Position numbers and translations under genes: made by a program. Below are positions 8,249 through 16,869 of a DNA stretch of 64,000 nucleotides, one piece after another (the stretch's first letter is position 1; each line of letters begins with the position of its first letter). Below the pieces are notes generated by a model, which was given only the letters and a program-made list of their open reading frames with translations, did no database searches and had not been told where the DNA came from. The stretch comes from an uncultured Bacteroidales bacterium (GTDB lineage Bacteria > Bacteroidota > Bacteroidia > Bacteroidales > F082), in contig ONKQ01000010.1 in the NCBI GenBank assembly GCA_900318465.1, forward strand, positions 1-64,000. The letters run 5' to 3'.

Positions 8249-9307
8249 CTAAATGATTAGCATCGCGTCCCCGTAGGTGAAGAAACGATACTTTTCGGCG
8301 ATGGCTTCCTTGTAAGCCTTCATCAGCAAATCATATCCAGCGAAAGCCGCCACTTCCATCATCATGGGCGACTTGGGCAAGTGGAAGTTGGTAATCATGC
8401 AGTTGGCCACAGAAAAATTGTAAGGCGGGAAAATGAACTTGTTCGTCCAGCCTTTGTAGGGCTTGATTTTTCCGCCGATGGTCATGGCTGTTTCGAGGGC
8501 TTTCAAAGAAGTGGTGCCCACGGCAAACACGTTGTTGTGACGCTCGTTGGCCTCATTGACCAAAGTGCAGCACTCCTCGTCGATGTACATCTCTTCGGAG
8601 TCGGGCTTGTGTTTGGTGAGGTCTTCCACTTCGATGTCGCGGAAGTTGCCCATGCCAGGATGCAGGGTCAGTTCGGCGAAGGAAGCGCCTAGTATTTCCA
8701 TGCGTTTCATCAAGATCTTGCTGAAGTGCATTCCCGCAGTGGGAGCCGAAACGGCACCTTCAACCTTGGCATAGATGGTTTGGAAGTCCTCAGCGTCTTC
8801 GGGACGCTCGTCGCGGTTCAGCTCGCGCGGAATGGGAGTGTGCCCCAGTCCTGACAGGGTTTTCTTGAACTCGTCGTAGGTGCCGTCGTAGAGGAAACGC
8901 AGGGTGCGACCGCGTGAGGTCGTGTTATCGATGACCTCGGCCACCAAACCTTCGCCTTGATCGATGGGACCGAAATAGAGCTTGTTGCCGATACGGATTT
9001 TTCGCGCCGGGTCGACGAGCACATCCCACAGACGGCTCTCATGGTCCAGCTCGCGGAGCAGCAGCACCTCAATGTCGGCTTCGGTCTTTTCCTTCTTGCC
9101 GTAAAGCTTGGCGGGGAACACTTTCGTATTGTTGATGACAAACACGTCGCCATCCTTCACATAGTCGATGATGTCCTTGAAAATGCGGTGCTCAATCTTT
9201 CCGGTCTTACGGTCAACGACCATCAGTCGCGCTTCGTCACGGTTCTCGATAGGGTAGAGCGCAATCAGCTCTTGAGGCAGGTTGAATTTGAATTGTGATA
9301 GCTTCAT
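8249..9307 (-). CDS. queA: tRNA preQ1(34) S-adenosylmethionine ribosyltransferase-isomerase
   Basis: QueA moves the ribosyl part of S-adenosylmethionine onto 7-aminomethyl-7-deazaguanine at tRNA position 34, giving epoxyqueuosine. The length (352 residues) and conserved blocks fit the family: '[30 protein letters not shown]', '[11 protein letters not shown]', '[11 protein letters not shown]' and 'TTSLKALET'. It is followed by glyS and preceded by truB on the same strand. A minus-strand -7 box TATCTTTG (9349-9356) with TTG about 20 bases upstream gives it its own promoter in the 97-base gap after truB. Confidence 0.95.
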   Translation of the reverse strand: MKLSQFKFNLPQELIALYPIENRDEARLMVVDRKTGKIEHRIFKDIIDYVKDGDVFVINNTKVFPAKLYGKKEKTEADIEVLLLRELDHESRLWDVLVDPARKIRIGNKLYFGPIDQGEGLVAEVIDNTTSRGRTLRFLYDGTYDEFKKTLSGLGHTPIPRELNRDERPEDAEDFQTIYAKVEGAVSAPTAGMHFSKILMKRMEILGASFAELTLHPGMGNFRDIEVEDLTKHKPDSEEMYIDEECCTLVNEANERHNNVFAVGTTSLKALETAMTIGGKIKPYKGWTNKFIFPPYNFSVANCMITNFHLPKSPMMMEVAAFAGYDLLMKAYKEAIAEKYRFFTYGDAMLII

Positions 9308-9348
9308 TATTTACATTTGTTTTGTTACTTTTCGTCCGAAACAAATTA

Positions 9349-9356
9349 CAAAGATA
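9349..9356 (-). promoter_or_regulatory. queA -7 box
   Basis: TATCTTTG on the minus strand, with a TTG element about 20 bases upstream, matches the Bacteroidota TTTG/TAnnTTTG promoter. It lies 42 bases before the queA ATG. Confidence 0.55.
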
Positions 9357-9404
9357 CGACAAAAACAGAATTTTGTCAAGTTTTTTTTCATAAGATATTG
9401 ATTG

Positions 9405-10148
9405 TCAACCTTGTTTTTGGTCTTTCTCCAACTGCGCCTTTTTCCATTCCTTAAACTCATCCCCCGTTTCAACAATATGCTGCCGCAATTTTTCCAAAGG
9501 CCAAGCATCCTCCACACGGAAGTCGCCGATGCGTGTCCGGTGCAATGATTTCAAACAAGCACCGTTGCCCAAGGCCTTGCCGAAGTCGTTGGCGAGGCTG
9601 CGGATGTAGGTGCCTTTGCTGCAAGTGACCTCGAAGTCGAGTTCGGGGAAGCGGTCGAGGCTGATTTTGAAGTCGTCAATATGGATGTCGCGGGCCTTCA
9701 GTTCGATTTCCTCGTCGGAGCGGGCATAGTCGAAGGCGCGTTTCCCCTTGATTTTGATGGCGGAATACTTCGGCGGGTATTGCTTGATGTCGCCGATGAA
9801 CTTCAATCTGGCGGCTTCAATCTGCTCTGGCGTGATGCCCGCGGTGGGGAAGAAGGCATTAGGCTCGCTCTCCAAGTCGAAAGTCGGAGTGGTTTGTCCT
9901 AAAAGAATCGTTCCAGTATAAGTCTTCACCTGCGCTTGGTAGGTGTCGATTTGCTTGGTCATCTTTCCAGTGCAAAGAATAAGCAAGCCCGTCGCCAAAG
10001 GGTCCAAAGTGCCTGCGTGGCCAACCTTCAGCTTGCGGATACCATAGCAACGGTTGACCAACGACCGGATGAAGTTGACCGTGTCGAACGAGGTCCAGTC
10101 CAAGGGCTTGTCGATGAGGATGACCTCGCCGCTTTCAAAGTCGAACAT
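9405..10148 (-). CDS. truB: tRNA pseudouridine(55) synthase
   Basis: TruB makes pseudouridine 55 in the T-loop of tRNAs. The catalytic segment 'GHAGTLDPLATGLL' contains the conserved Asp, and 'IDKPLDWTSFD', 'QYPPKYSAIKIKGKRAFDYAR' and 'CSKGTYIRSLANDFG' are family signatures. I chose the ATG at 10148 (MFDFESGEV) because it overlaps the uppP stop as TGATG, which suggests coupled translation. A longer frame to 10202 would add a poorly conserved Arg-rich leader inside uppP. The 247-residue product has the usual length for the family. Confidence 0.93.
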   Translation of the reverse strand: MFDFESGEVILIDKPLDWTSFDTVNFIRSLVNRCYGIRKLKVGHAGTLDPLATGLLILCTGKMTKQIDTYQAQVKTYTGTILLGQTTPTFDLESEPNAFFPTAGITPEQIEAARLKFIGDIKQYPPKYSAIKIKGKRAFDYARSDEEIELKARDIHIDDFKISLDRFPELDFEVTCSKGTYIRSLANDFGKALGNGACLKSLHRTRIGDFRVEDAWPLEKLRQHIVETGDEFKEWKKAQLEKDQKQG

Positions 10149-10969
10149 CAGGCAAAGATTATGGCGACGATGCCGACGATGGCGCAATACACTGCAAACC
10201 AAATCAGTTTGCCCTTCTTCACGATGTTAATCATCCACTTGCAGGCGATGCAGCCGAAGATGAAGGCAGCCAAGAACCCGACGATGGCCGCCACAGGCGA
10301 AATGCCGCTCATGGCCTCGCTGAAACCGACCTCAAAAATGTCCTTGATGTCCAGAAGTGCCTCACCTAAGATGGGCGGAATGACCATCAGGAAGGAGAAT
10401 TGGGCAAGTTTTTCCTTTTTGTTGCCGAGGAGCAAACCTGTGGCAATCGTTGAGCCGGAGCGCGACAAACCTGGCATGACGGCGCAGGCTTGGGCGATAC
10501 CGATAATGAAAGCGTGTACAGGGCTGATGTTCTCCTTTTGCCTCGGTTTAGCAAAGTAGGAGAAGGCTAATAATGAGGCTGTTACCAAGAGCATAATGCC
10601 CACGATGAGCAGTCCTGAGCCGAAGACTTCCTCTACCTTGTCCTTGAAGAACAAACCGACAATCATCACAGGAATCATTGAAATCAGAATGTTGATGGCG
10701 TATTTCGTGCCGCCGTTCAGGTTTTGGTAACCATTCCAAGATTGTTTGGTGAACAAATCCTTGAAAATCCACACGATTTCCTTCCAAAGGATGACCAAAG
10801 TGCTAAGCACGGTGGCCACATGGAGCAAAACCGTGAAAGTGAGGTTCGATTCGCCGTCTTCGAGGCCGAAGAGCGCTTGACCGATGGCCAAATGGCCGCT
10901 GCTGCTGACGGGAAGGTATTCCGTCAGGCCTTGGATAATACCGAGTAATAATGCTTGTAACCAGTTCAT
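10148..10969 (-). CDS. uppP: Undecaprenyl-diphosphate phosphatase
   Basis: An integral membrane phosphatase that recycles the undecaprenyl carrier for peptidoglycan and surface glycans. It carries the two family motifs: '[17 protein letters not shown]' near the N-terminus, holding the catalytic Glu, and '[15 protein letters not shown]' in the second half. About eight hydrophobic segments are visible in 273 residues. The start at 10969 ([10 protein letters not shown]) matches the family; an upstream extension to 11038 has no support. The gene overlaps truB by one base and follows the DUF3098 gene, a gene order common in Bacteroidota. Confidence 0.93.
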   Translation of the reverse strand: MNWLQALLLGIIQGLTEYLPVSSSGHLAIGQALFGLEDGESNLTFTVLLHVATVLSTLVILWKEIVWIFKDLFTKQSWNGYQNLNGGTKYAINILISMIPVMIVGLFFKDKVEEVFGSGLLIVGIMLLVTASLLAFSYFAKPRQKENISPVHAFIIGIAQACAVMPGLSRSGSTIATGLLLGNKKEKLAQFSFLMVIPPILGEALLDIKDIFEVGFSEAMSGISPVAAIVGFLAAFIFGCIACKWMINIVKKGKLIWFAVYCAIVGIVAIIFA

Positions 10970-11120
10970 AATATGTTTTTTTGTCACAAAACTTACAAAA
11001 CCCGTCAAAACTTTTCTTTGGTGTGGGCGGCGTCCCAACCGGTCGCCGCTGGAAAGCAGCCGGTTGGCGTGCTTTCCCTGTCTGTTTCTTTAGGTTTTGC
11101 TCGTTTTGTTGGTTTTGTGA

Positions 11121-11396
11121 TTATTTTTTCCCTTTCCAGAATATTGCGACGATTTCAACGACGAAGCCCGCCAAAACCAAAATAGTTGACAAAGTAATAC
11201 GTTGAAAATCAAACATTTTTTCATTGAACACATCGGGGTCATTGGAGCCTCCGCCCAACATGAGGATGAAGCCCAAGGCAAGCAGGGCAATACCGATGAG
11301 CAAGATGATGAAATTCTGTTTGCCGAAAAGCATGACTTTTTGATTGTCAGTACTTTCAGCAACCTCTTTTTGTGCTTTACTTATTTCTTTTGCCAT
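11121..11396 (-). CDS. DUF3098 small membrane protein
   Basis: A 91-residue protein with two hydrophobic segments ('FIILLIGIALLALGFILMLGG' and 'LSTILVLAGFVVEIVAIFW') separated by the conserved 'DPDVFNEKMFDFQRITLS'. This is the DUF3098 family found between ftsX and uppP in many Bacteroidota. No biochemical role is known; the constant neighbours suggest a link to cell division or envelope assembly. The ATG at 11396 fits the family start, whereas a longer frame to 11534 only reads through ftsX sequence. Confidence 0.85.
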   Translation of the reverse strand: MAKEISKAQKEVAESTDNQKVMLFGKQNFIILLIGIALLALGFILMLGGGSNDPDVFNEKMFDFQRITLSTILVLAGFVVEIVAIFWKGKK

Positions 11397-11425
11397 AGTG
11401 CTAAATTTTTGCAAAGGTACGGATT

Positions 11426-12304
11426 TTATGCATACAGTCGGTCGACATCGGCGTGGAGGTACTTCCGCAGGGCGATGCGGGTGGAGAGTCCACCGAGCAG
11501 AATGCCTAAGACGATGATGCCGACAAAGATACAAATGATGATTCTATAGTCTTGAATTAGAGTCAGTTCTGGAAGGCGTTGCATGAGGCCGTAGAGCAGC
11601 AGGATTAGGAAAAAGTCGGCCAACAAAGCCCCGAAAAGCCCTTGAGAAATGCCACTCTTGATGAAAGGACGGCGGATGTAGGAGGCCGTGGCTCCCACCA
11701 ATTGCATACTGCGCACCAAAAAACGCTTGGAATAAATGCTGAGACGTATCGTGTTGCGTATCAAGGTAATGGCGACAAGGAGCAGGATGATGCTGGCCAC
11801 TATCAGGCCGAAACCGATGCGGCGGATATTCTGGTTAATCAACTCGACGAGCGACTTTTGGTAATAGATTTCCTTGACGTTGGTGTTTTTCAGCAGTTGG
11901 GCTTGGATGCGGTCGATGCTGTCGTTGTTGGCCCAAGCCGCATTGAAACGCACGTCGATGGAGGGAAGCAGCGGGTTTTCCTCGTTGCCGAGCCATTGCA
12001 GGAAGTCCTCGCCGAGGTCGTCGCTCAGGCGGCGGATGGCCTCGTCCTTGGTGATGTATTCGGTGGATTTCACGGCGGGCATGGCGTCGAGTTCTTGTTG
12101 CAGTTTGAGGATGTTGGCTTCTTTCGTATTGCTGTTCATCACAATTTCGAAGCCGATGTTTTCCTTGAGGTGGTTGGAGAGTTTTTGGGCATGCATCATC
12201 AGCAGGGCAAACACACCTAACAAAAAGAGTACCAACGTGATACTCATCAACGAAATGAAATATGACCCTGCCACGCGGCGCTTGCTTGAACTTTTCTCTG
12301 ACAT
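11426..12304 (-). CDS. ftsX: Cell division permease-like protein
   Basis: FtsX pairs with the ATPase FtsE and controls peptidoglycan hydrolases at the septum. The 292-residue product has one N-terminal membrane segment ('FISLMSITLVLFLLGVFALLMM'), an extracytoplasmic domain of about 130 residues, and three C-terminal membrane segments with the family 'SIYSKRFLVRSMQLVGAT' loop between the first two. ftsE is not in the window, which is common for this phylum. It heads the ftsX-DUF3098-uppP-truB series and is transcribed away from the carboxylase gene, with a minus-strand -7 box at 12336-12343. Confidence 0.92.
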   Translation of the reverse strand: MSEKSSSKRRVAGSYFISLMSITLVLFLLGVFALLMMHAQKLSNHLKENIGFEIVMNSNTKEANILKLQQELDAMPAVKSTEYITKDEAIRRLSDDLGEDFLQWLGNEENPLLPSIDVRFNAAWANNDSIDRIQAQLLKNTNVKEIYYQKSLVELINQNIRRIGFGLIVASIILLLVAITLIRNTIRLSIYSKRFLVRSMQLVGATASYIRRPFIKSGISQGLFGALLADFFLILLLYGLMQRLPELTLIQDYRIIICIFVGIIVLGILLGGLSTRIALRKYLHADVDRLYA

Positions 12305-12335
12305 TTGGGCTTGTCGAACTATGGGTTTGAAACGG

Positions 12336-12343
12336 CAAAGATA
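12336..12343 (-). promoter_or_regulatory. ftsX -7 box
   Basis: TATCTTTG on the minus strand, 32 bases before the ftsX ATG. It forms a divergent promoter pair with the box at 12376-12383. Confidence 0.5.
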
Positions 12344-12375
12344 CGGGAATTATTTCATTGGCACCATTTATTTTG

Positions 12376-12383
12376 TATTTTTG
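12376..12383 (+). promoter_or_regulatory. -7 box of the carboxylase gene
   Basis: TATTTTTG lies 20 bases before the ATG at 12404 and matches the Bacteroidota -7 consensus. Confidence 0.5.
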
Positions 12384-12403
12384 CCGTCTAAAACCACAGA
12401 ATC

Positions 12404-14011
12404 ATGCAAACTCTGAAATCAAACATAAAAACAGACTCCGAAGAGTTCAAGCAAAACGAGAAAAACATGCTCGCGCTGATGGCGCAATACCGCGAGGCGA
12501 TGTCGGCCTCGATGCAAGGCGGCGGCGAAAGTGCCGTGGCCAAGCACAAGAAACGCAACAAACTCCTTGCCCGCGAGCGCATCGACCTGCTCATCGACCC
12601 GAACACACCCTTCCTCGAACTTTCGCCGATGGCGGCTTACGGCACCTATAATAATGACTTCCCCTCGGCGGGAATCATCACCGGCATCGGCGTGATTCAA
12701 GGCCGCGAAGCGATGATTGTGGCCAACGACGCCACCGTGAAAGGCGGTACCTATATGCAATACACCGTGAAAAAACACCTTCGCGCCCAAGAGATTGCGA
12801 TGGAAAACCACTTGCCTTGCGTCTATATGGTCGACAGCGGCGGTGCCTTCCTTCCCGAGCAGGACACGGTCTTCCCCGACCGCGACCACTTCGGGCGGTT
12901 CTTCTACAACCAAGCCCGCATGTCGGCCTTGGGCATCCCACAAATCGCCATCGTGATGGGTATGTGTACCGCTGGCGGTGCCTACGTTCCGGCCATGAGC
13001 GACGAAACCATCATCGTGCGCAACCAAGGCACGATTTACCTTGGCGGACCGCCCTTGGTGAAGGCCGCCACGGGTGAGGTGGTCACGGCGGAGGAGTTGG
13101 GTGGCGGCGAGATGCACACCTCCATCTCCGGTGTGGCCGACCACTTGGCAGAAAACGACCAACACGCCTTGCAGATCTGCCGCAACATCTTCAAGACTTT
13201 GGAAAAGTCGCACCGCCAAAAACTTGACATGTTGCCCGTTGAGGCGCCTCTCTACGACCCGCACGACCTCTACGGCCTCGCCCCAATCGACTTCCACAAA
13301 TTGGTCGATCCTCGAGAGATTATCGCAAGAATCGTGGATGGCAGCCGTTTCCAAGAGTTCAAGTCGAGGTATGCCACCACGCTCGTTTGCGGCTTCGCGC
13401 ATTTGATGGGCTTCCCCGTGGGCATCCTTGCCAACTTTGGCGTATTGTTCTCAGAATCAGCACTGAAGGCCACTCACTTCATCGAGCTTTGCTGCCAAAG
13501 GAACATCCCGTTGGTGTTTTTGCAGAACATCACGGGCTTTATGGTGGGCAAGCAGTACGAGCAGGGTGGCATCGCCAAGGACGGTGCCAAGATGGTACAC
13601 GCGGTGAGCAATGCCAACGTGCCGAAGTTCACCGTCATCTTCGGCGGCTCGTTTGGTGCGGGCAACTACGGCATGGCGGGTCGCGCCTACAGTCCGAGGT
13701 TGCTTTTCATGTGGCCCAACGCCAAAATCTCCGTCATGGGCGGCGAGCAGGCGGCCAGCGTACTTGCCACGGTGAAGGAAGACCAATACAAATACAAAGG
13801 ACTTGAAGTGCCGAAAGACGAAATCGCGCAACTGAAGAAGGAAATCTTGGCCAAGTACGACTACGAAGGCTCGGCCTTCTACAGCACTGCCCGCCTTTGG
13901 GACGACGGCATCATCGACCCCATCGACACGCGCAAAATCCTCGCCTTGGGCATCGCCGCCTCATTGAACCAGCCCTTCCCGCCGCAGCAGTTTGGGGTGT
14001 TTAGGATGTGA
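12404..14011 (+). CDS. Acyl-CoA carboxylase carboxyltransferase (beta) subunit
   Basis: A biotin-dependent carboxyltransferase of the crotonase fold that moves CO2 from carboxybiotin to an acyl-CoA. Signatures closest to the methylcrotonyl-CoA carboxylase beta chain are '[37 protein letters not shown]', '[16 protein letters not shown]' and '[27 protein letters not shown]'. At 535 residues it is full length. No biotin carboxylase or biotin carrier gene lies nearby, so the partner is elsewhere. The last 25 codons are part of a 76-base direct repeat (13934-14009 and 15890-15965) that brackets the restriction-modification cassette. The present gene end may therefore come from another allele. The substrate is not certain. 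Confidence 0.9.
   Translation: MQTLKSNIKTDSEEFKQNEKNMLALMAQYREAMSASMQGGGESAVAKHKKRNKLLARERIDLLIDPNTPFLELSPMAAYGTYNNDFPSAGIITGIGVIQGREAMIVANDATVKGGTYMQYTVKKHLRAQEIAMENHLPCVYMVDSGGAFLPEQDTVFPDRDHFGRFFYNQARMSALGIPQIAIVMGMCTAGGAYVPAMSDETIIVRNQGTIYLGGPPLVKAATGEVVTAEELGGGEMHTSISGVADHLAENDQHALQICRNIFKTLEKSHRQKLDMLPVEAPLYDPHDLYGLAPIDFHKLVDPREIIARIVDGSRFQEFKSRYATTLVCGFAHLMGFPVGILANFGVLFSESALKATHFIELCCQRNIPLVFLQNITGFMVGKQYEQGGIAKDGAKMVHAVSNANVPKFTVIFGGSFGAGNYGMAGRAYSPRLLFMWPNAKISVMGGEQAASVLATVKEDQYKYKGLEVPKDEIAQLKKEILAKYDYEGSAFYSTARLWDDGIIDPIDTRKILALGIAASLNQPFPPQQFGVFRM
13934..14009 (+). repeat. Direct repeat, copy 1 (3' end of carboxylase gene)
   Basis: These 76 bases match 15890-15965 with five differences (93 %). 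Both copies encode the same peptide from Lys-Ile-Leu-Ala to the final Phe-Arg-Met, and every difference is synonymous. Copy 1 ends in TGA, copy 2 in TAG. The restriction-modification genes lie exactly between the copies. Confidence 0.9.
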
Positions 14012-14016
14012 TGGCT

Positions 14017-14024
14017 TATGTTTG
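14017..14024 (+). promoter_or_regulatory. -7 box of the restriction endonuclease gene
   Basis: TATGTTTG sits 25 bases before the preferred start at 14050. A TTTG -33 element (13991-13994) lies inside the repeat copy 1, 22 bases upstream. The promoter is thus formed across the insertion junction. Confidence 0.45.
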
Positions 14025-14049
14025 TAAAACAAATCAAATTGAGGGAAAA

Positions 14050-14961
14050 ATGTTCACACAATACGCAGAAAAGCAGCATAAAACATATAAAGAAGCTCAG
14101 GCTTATTTTGGCCAAAATCCGCAGAGACTGATTGATGCCGAGAAGTTTGTCATGGATGAAATCTTGCATTTCATCGACATCCACCAGCCTGAAATCAAAA
14201 GGGATTATGACGAGGCTTCTTATCTTTATTCATTTTGGAAAAACTATCCGCCGATGGATAGAGGCAGGGCTCCTGTTGGTGACCAATACCCTTGGATTGA
14301 GGTAGGTGAGCAGGTATTTGGCAATAAATTGCAACGGCATTTCAACGCCAATTTCTCAGTAAAAGATTCAGGGTTGCCATCTGGTGCTGACGACCGTTGT
14401 GTCATTTCAAGCGAGCGCATACGGCAAATTCTCGGGATTACTGATTCCGTATGGGTGTTTGTTGACATCAAGTCAGCAGGTCCTCGAGACAATTATGACC
14501 ATGCTGTGATGTCACCTTATCAAATTTCCGGCACGGGTGATTGGGCTAGTATTACTGATGGTGTCAGTAACAAGCCCATCAAGGCCGAAGGAAACAGAGT
14601 AATCCATGATTTCTTCTGTTCGCTTGCCCCTATTTATGTTCTAAGTGACGGTACGGTTGCTCCCCTTCTCACTTTCGTTATCAAGCCCGTCTATGAAATG
14701 ATGAAGGATGAAAAGGACAAAACCATCGGTCAACCACTTGCGAAAATCAAGGTTGCAAGTATTCCCAATGGTATTTTGCTAACGAAGAATCCCAATTACA
14801 ACAAATTGTATCCCGGACTGTTTTTCCCCGGCAAGGATGATAGGAATAAAGACTTAAGGAAAATACGTGCAAGAATTTCGTTCAGCCTGTTGAGGGAAAT
14901 TGCTGTGTGGAGAATCAAAGAGATAGAAGTAAAACAAAGTCAATATGTTAGAAACCAATGA
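14050..14961 (+). CDS. BglI-family type II restriction endonuclease
   Basis: The product resembles BglI (cuts GCCNNNNNGGC) along its length as I recall that sequence. Shared blocks include 'FWKNYPPMDRGRAPVGDQYPWIEVGE', 'GLPSGADDR', 'FVDIKSAGPRDNYD', 'GTGDWA', 'LSDGTVAPL' and 'FFPGKDDR'. The Asp in 'GADDR' and the Asp-Ile-Lys of 'VDIKS' correspond to the metal-binding catalytic residues of BglI. The ATG at 14050 gives 303 residues, matching BglI. An upstream ATG at 14011 overlaps the carboxylase stop (TGATG) and would add 13 residues. It overlaps the methylase gene by 17 bases. The exact recognition sequence is inferred, not proved. Confidence 0.88.
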   Translation: MFTQYAEKQHKTYKEAQAYFGQNPQRLIDAEKFVMDEILHFIDIHQPEIKRDYDEASYLYSFWKNYPPMDRGRAPVGDQYPWIEVGEQVFGNKLQRHFNANFSVKDSGLPSGADDRCVISSERIRQILGITDSVWVFVDIKSAGPRDNYDHAVMSPYQISGTGDWASITDGVSNKPIKAEGNRVIHDFFCSLAPIYVLSDGTVAPLLTFVIKPVYEMMKDEKDKTIGQPLAKIKVASIPNGILLTKNPNYNKLYPGLFFPGKDDRNKDLRKIRARISFSLLREIAVWRIKEIEVKQSQYVRNQ

Positions 14962-15886
14962 GATATATTGCGGAGATTCGAGAGAACTCCTAATGCAGAT
15001 TGAGCCTGATTCTGTCGCTCTTTCTTTTTGGTCGCCGCCCTATTTTCTTGGGAAAGACTATGAGCAAGGCGTGTCATACGAGCAATGGCAGAGTATGTTG
15101 AAAGAGGTCATACGACTGCATTATGACATTCTGAAGCCCGGTGGTTTCATGGTCATCAACATTGCGGACATTTTGGCTTTTCAGGACGAAAACATGCCCC
15201 GCATCCAAGCCGACAATCCGTCGAACAAAAAATGTTCGGTGACGCGAGAAATGGTTTTGGAGGCCAGACGGCTACATCCCGATTACAACAGGGACCAACT
15301 TGCGGCTTTCCTGAATTGCAGCGAGCAAACCGTTGACAGGCGACTTAACGGAAACAACATTCGCGGAGGCAAACACGCTGTTGGCACTCATGTGAAACTT
15401 GTTGGTGGTCAACTCGAACAATACGCATACGAAGCGGGTCTTTACCTTTACGACAAGCGAATTTGGGTGAAAGACCCCGCTTGGGCCAACAGCAAATGGA
15501 CGACCAGCACATTGAAGGCCGTCAGCGAAACAGAAGACTTGTATGTCTTCTGGAAGCCAGGCACTTACGTTGTCAATCGCGACCGCCTCACCCCTTCGGA
15601 ATGGAAAGAGTGGGGTTTAAGACAGGTATGGAATATTCCAAGCGTAAGAGCCAACGACATCCATCAAGCCATGTTTCCAATGAAATTGGCTTATCGTGTC
15701 ATCAAGTTATATACCGACGAGGGAGATATAGTGTTAGACCCGTTTCTCGGTAGTGGCACCACTGCCCTCGCCGCCATCGAGGCCAACAGGCAGTTTATTG
15801 GGATAGAGTTGATGGAACAATATGCATCCTTGGCGCAAAAGAGAATTAATGAAGTGTTGAAAACACCGAAATTGGAATTTGCCTAA
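14945..15886 (+). CDS. Site-specific DNA methyltransferase (N4-cytosine type, BglI-like)
   Basis: The partner of the upstream endonuclease; it should protect its sites by methylation with S-adenosylmethionine. The catalytic motif 'SPPY' (residues 30-33) is typical of N4-cytosine methylases. The cofactor motif 'DPFLGSGTT' follows near residue 260, so the motif order is that of the beta class. In between is an insertion with a helix-turn-helix look ('DQLAAFLNCSEQTVDRRLNG'), probably part of target recognition. It ends at 15886; three bases later the second copy of the carboxylase 3' end begins. Its 17-base overlap with the endonuclease indicates one transcript. Confidence 0.9.
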   Translation: MLETNEIYCGDSRELLMQIEPDSVALSFWSPPYFLGKDYEQGVSYEQWQSMLKEVIRLHYDILKPGGFMVINIADILAFQDENMPRIQADNPSNKKCSVTREMVLEARRLHPDYNRDQLAAFLNCSEQTVDRRLNGNNIRGGKHAVGTHVKLVGGQLEQYAYEAGLYLYDKRIWVKDPAWANSKWTTSTLKAVSETEDLYVFWKPGTYVVNRDRLTPSEWKEWGLRQVWNIPSVRANDIHQAMFPMKLAYRVIKLYTDEGDIVLDPFLGSGTTALAAIEANRQFIGIELMEQYASLAQKRINEVLKTPKLEFA

Positions 15887-15889
15887 ACT

Positions 15890-15965
15890 AAAATCCTCGC
15901 CTTGGGCATCGCGGCCTCGCTCAACCAACCCTTCCCGCCGCAGCAGTTTGGGGTGTTTAGGATGT
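15890..15965 (+). repeat. Direct repeat, copy 2 (orphan carboxylase 3' end)
   Basis: This copy of the last 25 codons of the carboxylase gene is followed by TAG and has no gene attached. It differs from 13934-14009 at five synonymous positions. It is followed directly by the promoter region of the flavodoxin gene and is probably the original gene tail left behind by the insertion. Confidence 0.9.
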
Positions 15966-15970
15966 AGGTT

Positions 15971-15978
15971 TATACTTG
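15971..15978 (+). promoter_or_regulatory. Probable -7 box of the flavodoxin gene
   Basis: TATACTTG differs by one base from the consensus. TTTG (15947-15950) inside repeat copy 2 lies 20 bases upstream as a -33 element. Confidence 0.4.
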
Positions 15979-16006
15979 CTAAATGAAATTCTATAATTTA
16001 CTCAAT

Positions 16007-16867
16007 ATGAAAAGTTTAAAATTGATTTTGGTCTTTGCGACCGTGACGTTGGCCGCCATTTCATGCGGTCCTAAGAAAAACACACAAAAGGATGAAGCCC
16101 AAAAAGTAGAGGCTCCCAAAATGTTGGTGCTCTACTACTCCCAAACGTCGAACACGAAGGCCGTAGCACAAGAAATCGCTACACGACTGGGTGCCGACAT
16201 TGAGGAGATTGTCGCCGCGAATCCCTACGATGGCGATTTTCAAGCCACCATCGAGCGCGGCAAGAAAGAACTCGACGAGGGTATCTACCCTGAAATTCAG
16301 CCGCTTAAATCCGACATCGCCAAGTATGAAGTCATCTTCATCGGCTATCCCGTTTGGTTTGGCACTTATGCCCCGCCTATCATCACTTGGTTGAATCAAG
16401 TGGACTTGAGCGGCAAAAAGGTGGTCCCGTTCTGCACTTTCGGCAGCGGCGGATTGGATTCCAGCGTGAGGGATTTGGCTGAGGCTGAGCCTAATGCGAA
16501 GATTCTTCCCGGCTATGGTGTGCGTGCAGCACGGTTGGAAGCCATGCCCAAGGAGATTGACCAATTCCTGAAAGCCAACGGTTTCATCGAGGGCGAATTC
16601 ACCAAATTGGAGGCCTTCCCCGAACAACATCCCGTAAGCGAAGAGGAAGCCGCCATCTTCAATGCCGCCGTTGAAGGCTATCCGATGCTCAATGCGGAGG
16701 CAAAGACTGTCGCCTCGCGCACCCTCCCGAATGGCACGGAATATCTTTTCACTGCCGCCGACCGTCCCCGCGAGGACAAACCGAACATGCCTCCTGCGGG
16801 CGAGCTGAAAGTCTATGTGACTGTCGTTGAGGGAGAAGCACCCGTATTTACGCAGGTGGTGAGATAA
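16007..16867 (+). CDS. Flavodoxin-domain lipoprotein
   Basis: The signal peptide ends in a lipobox (AAISC), so the protein is predicted to be lipid-anchored. The flavodoxin-like domain (about residues 37-185) has the FMN phosphate loop 'YYSQTSNTKAVAQ', 'GYPVWFGTYAPPIITWL' and 'FCTFGSGG'. An extra C-terminal region of about 80 residues has no family that I recognise. Membrane-anchored flavodoxins of this kind probably serve extracytoplasmic or membrane-face redox reactions. I chose ATG at 16007 over 15983 because it begins a normal signal peptide. It ends three bases before the TfoX-domain gene. Confidence 0.85.
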   Translation: MKSLKLILVFATVTLAAISCGPKKNTQKDEAQKVEAPKMLVLYYSQTSNTKAVAQEIATRLGADIEEIVAANPYDGDFQATIERGKKELDEGIYPEIQPLKSDIAKYEVIFIGYPVWFGTYAPPIITWLNQVDLSGKKVVPFCTFGSGGLDSSVRDLAEAEPNAKILPGYGVRAARLEAMPKEIDQFLKANGFIEGEFTKLEAFPEQHPVSEEEAAIFNAAVEGYPMLNAEAKTVASRTLPNGTEYLFTAADRPREDKPNMPPAGELKVYVTVVEGEAPVFTQVVR

Positions 16868-16869
16868 AA

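Noticed and set aside
12419-13402. A 327-codon minus-strand frame inside the carboxylase gene
   Set aside because: It is antisense to conserved carboxylase motifs and is His/Val-rich, as expected for a shadow frame.
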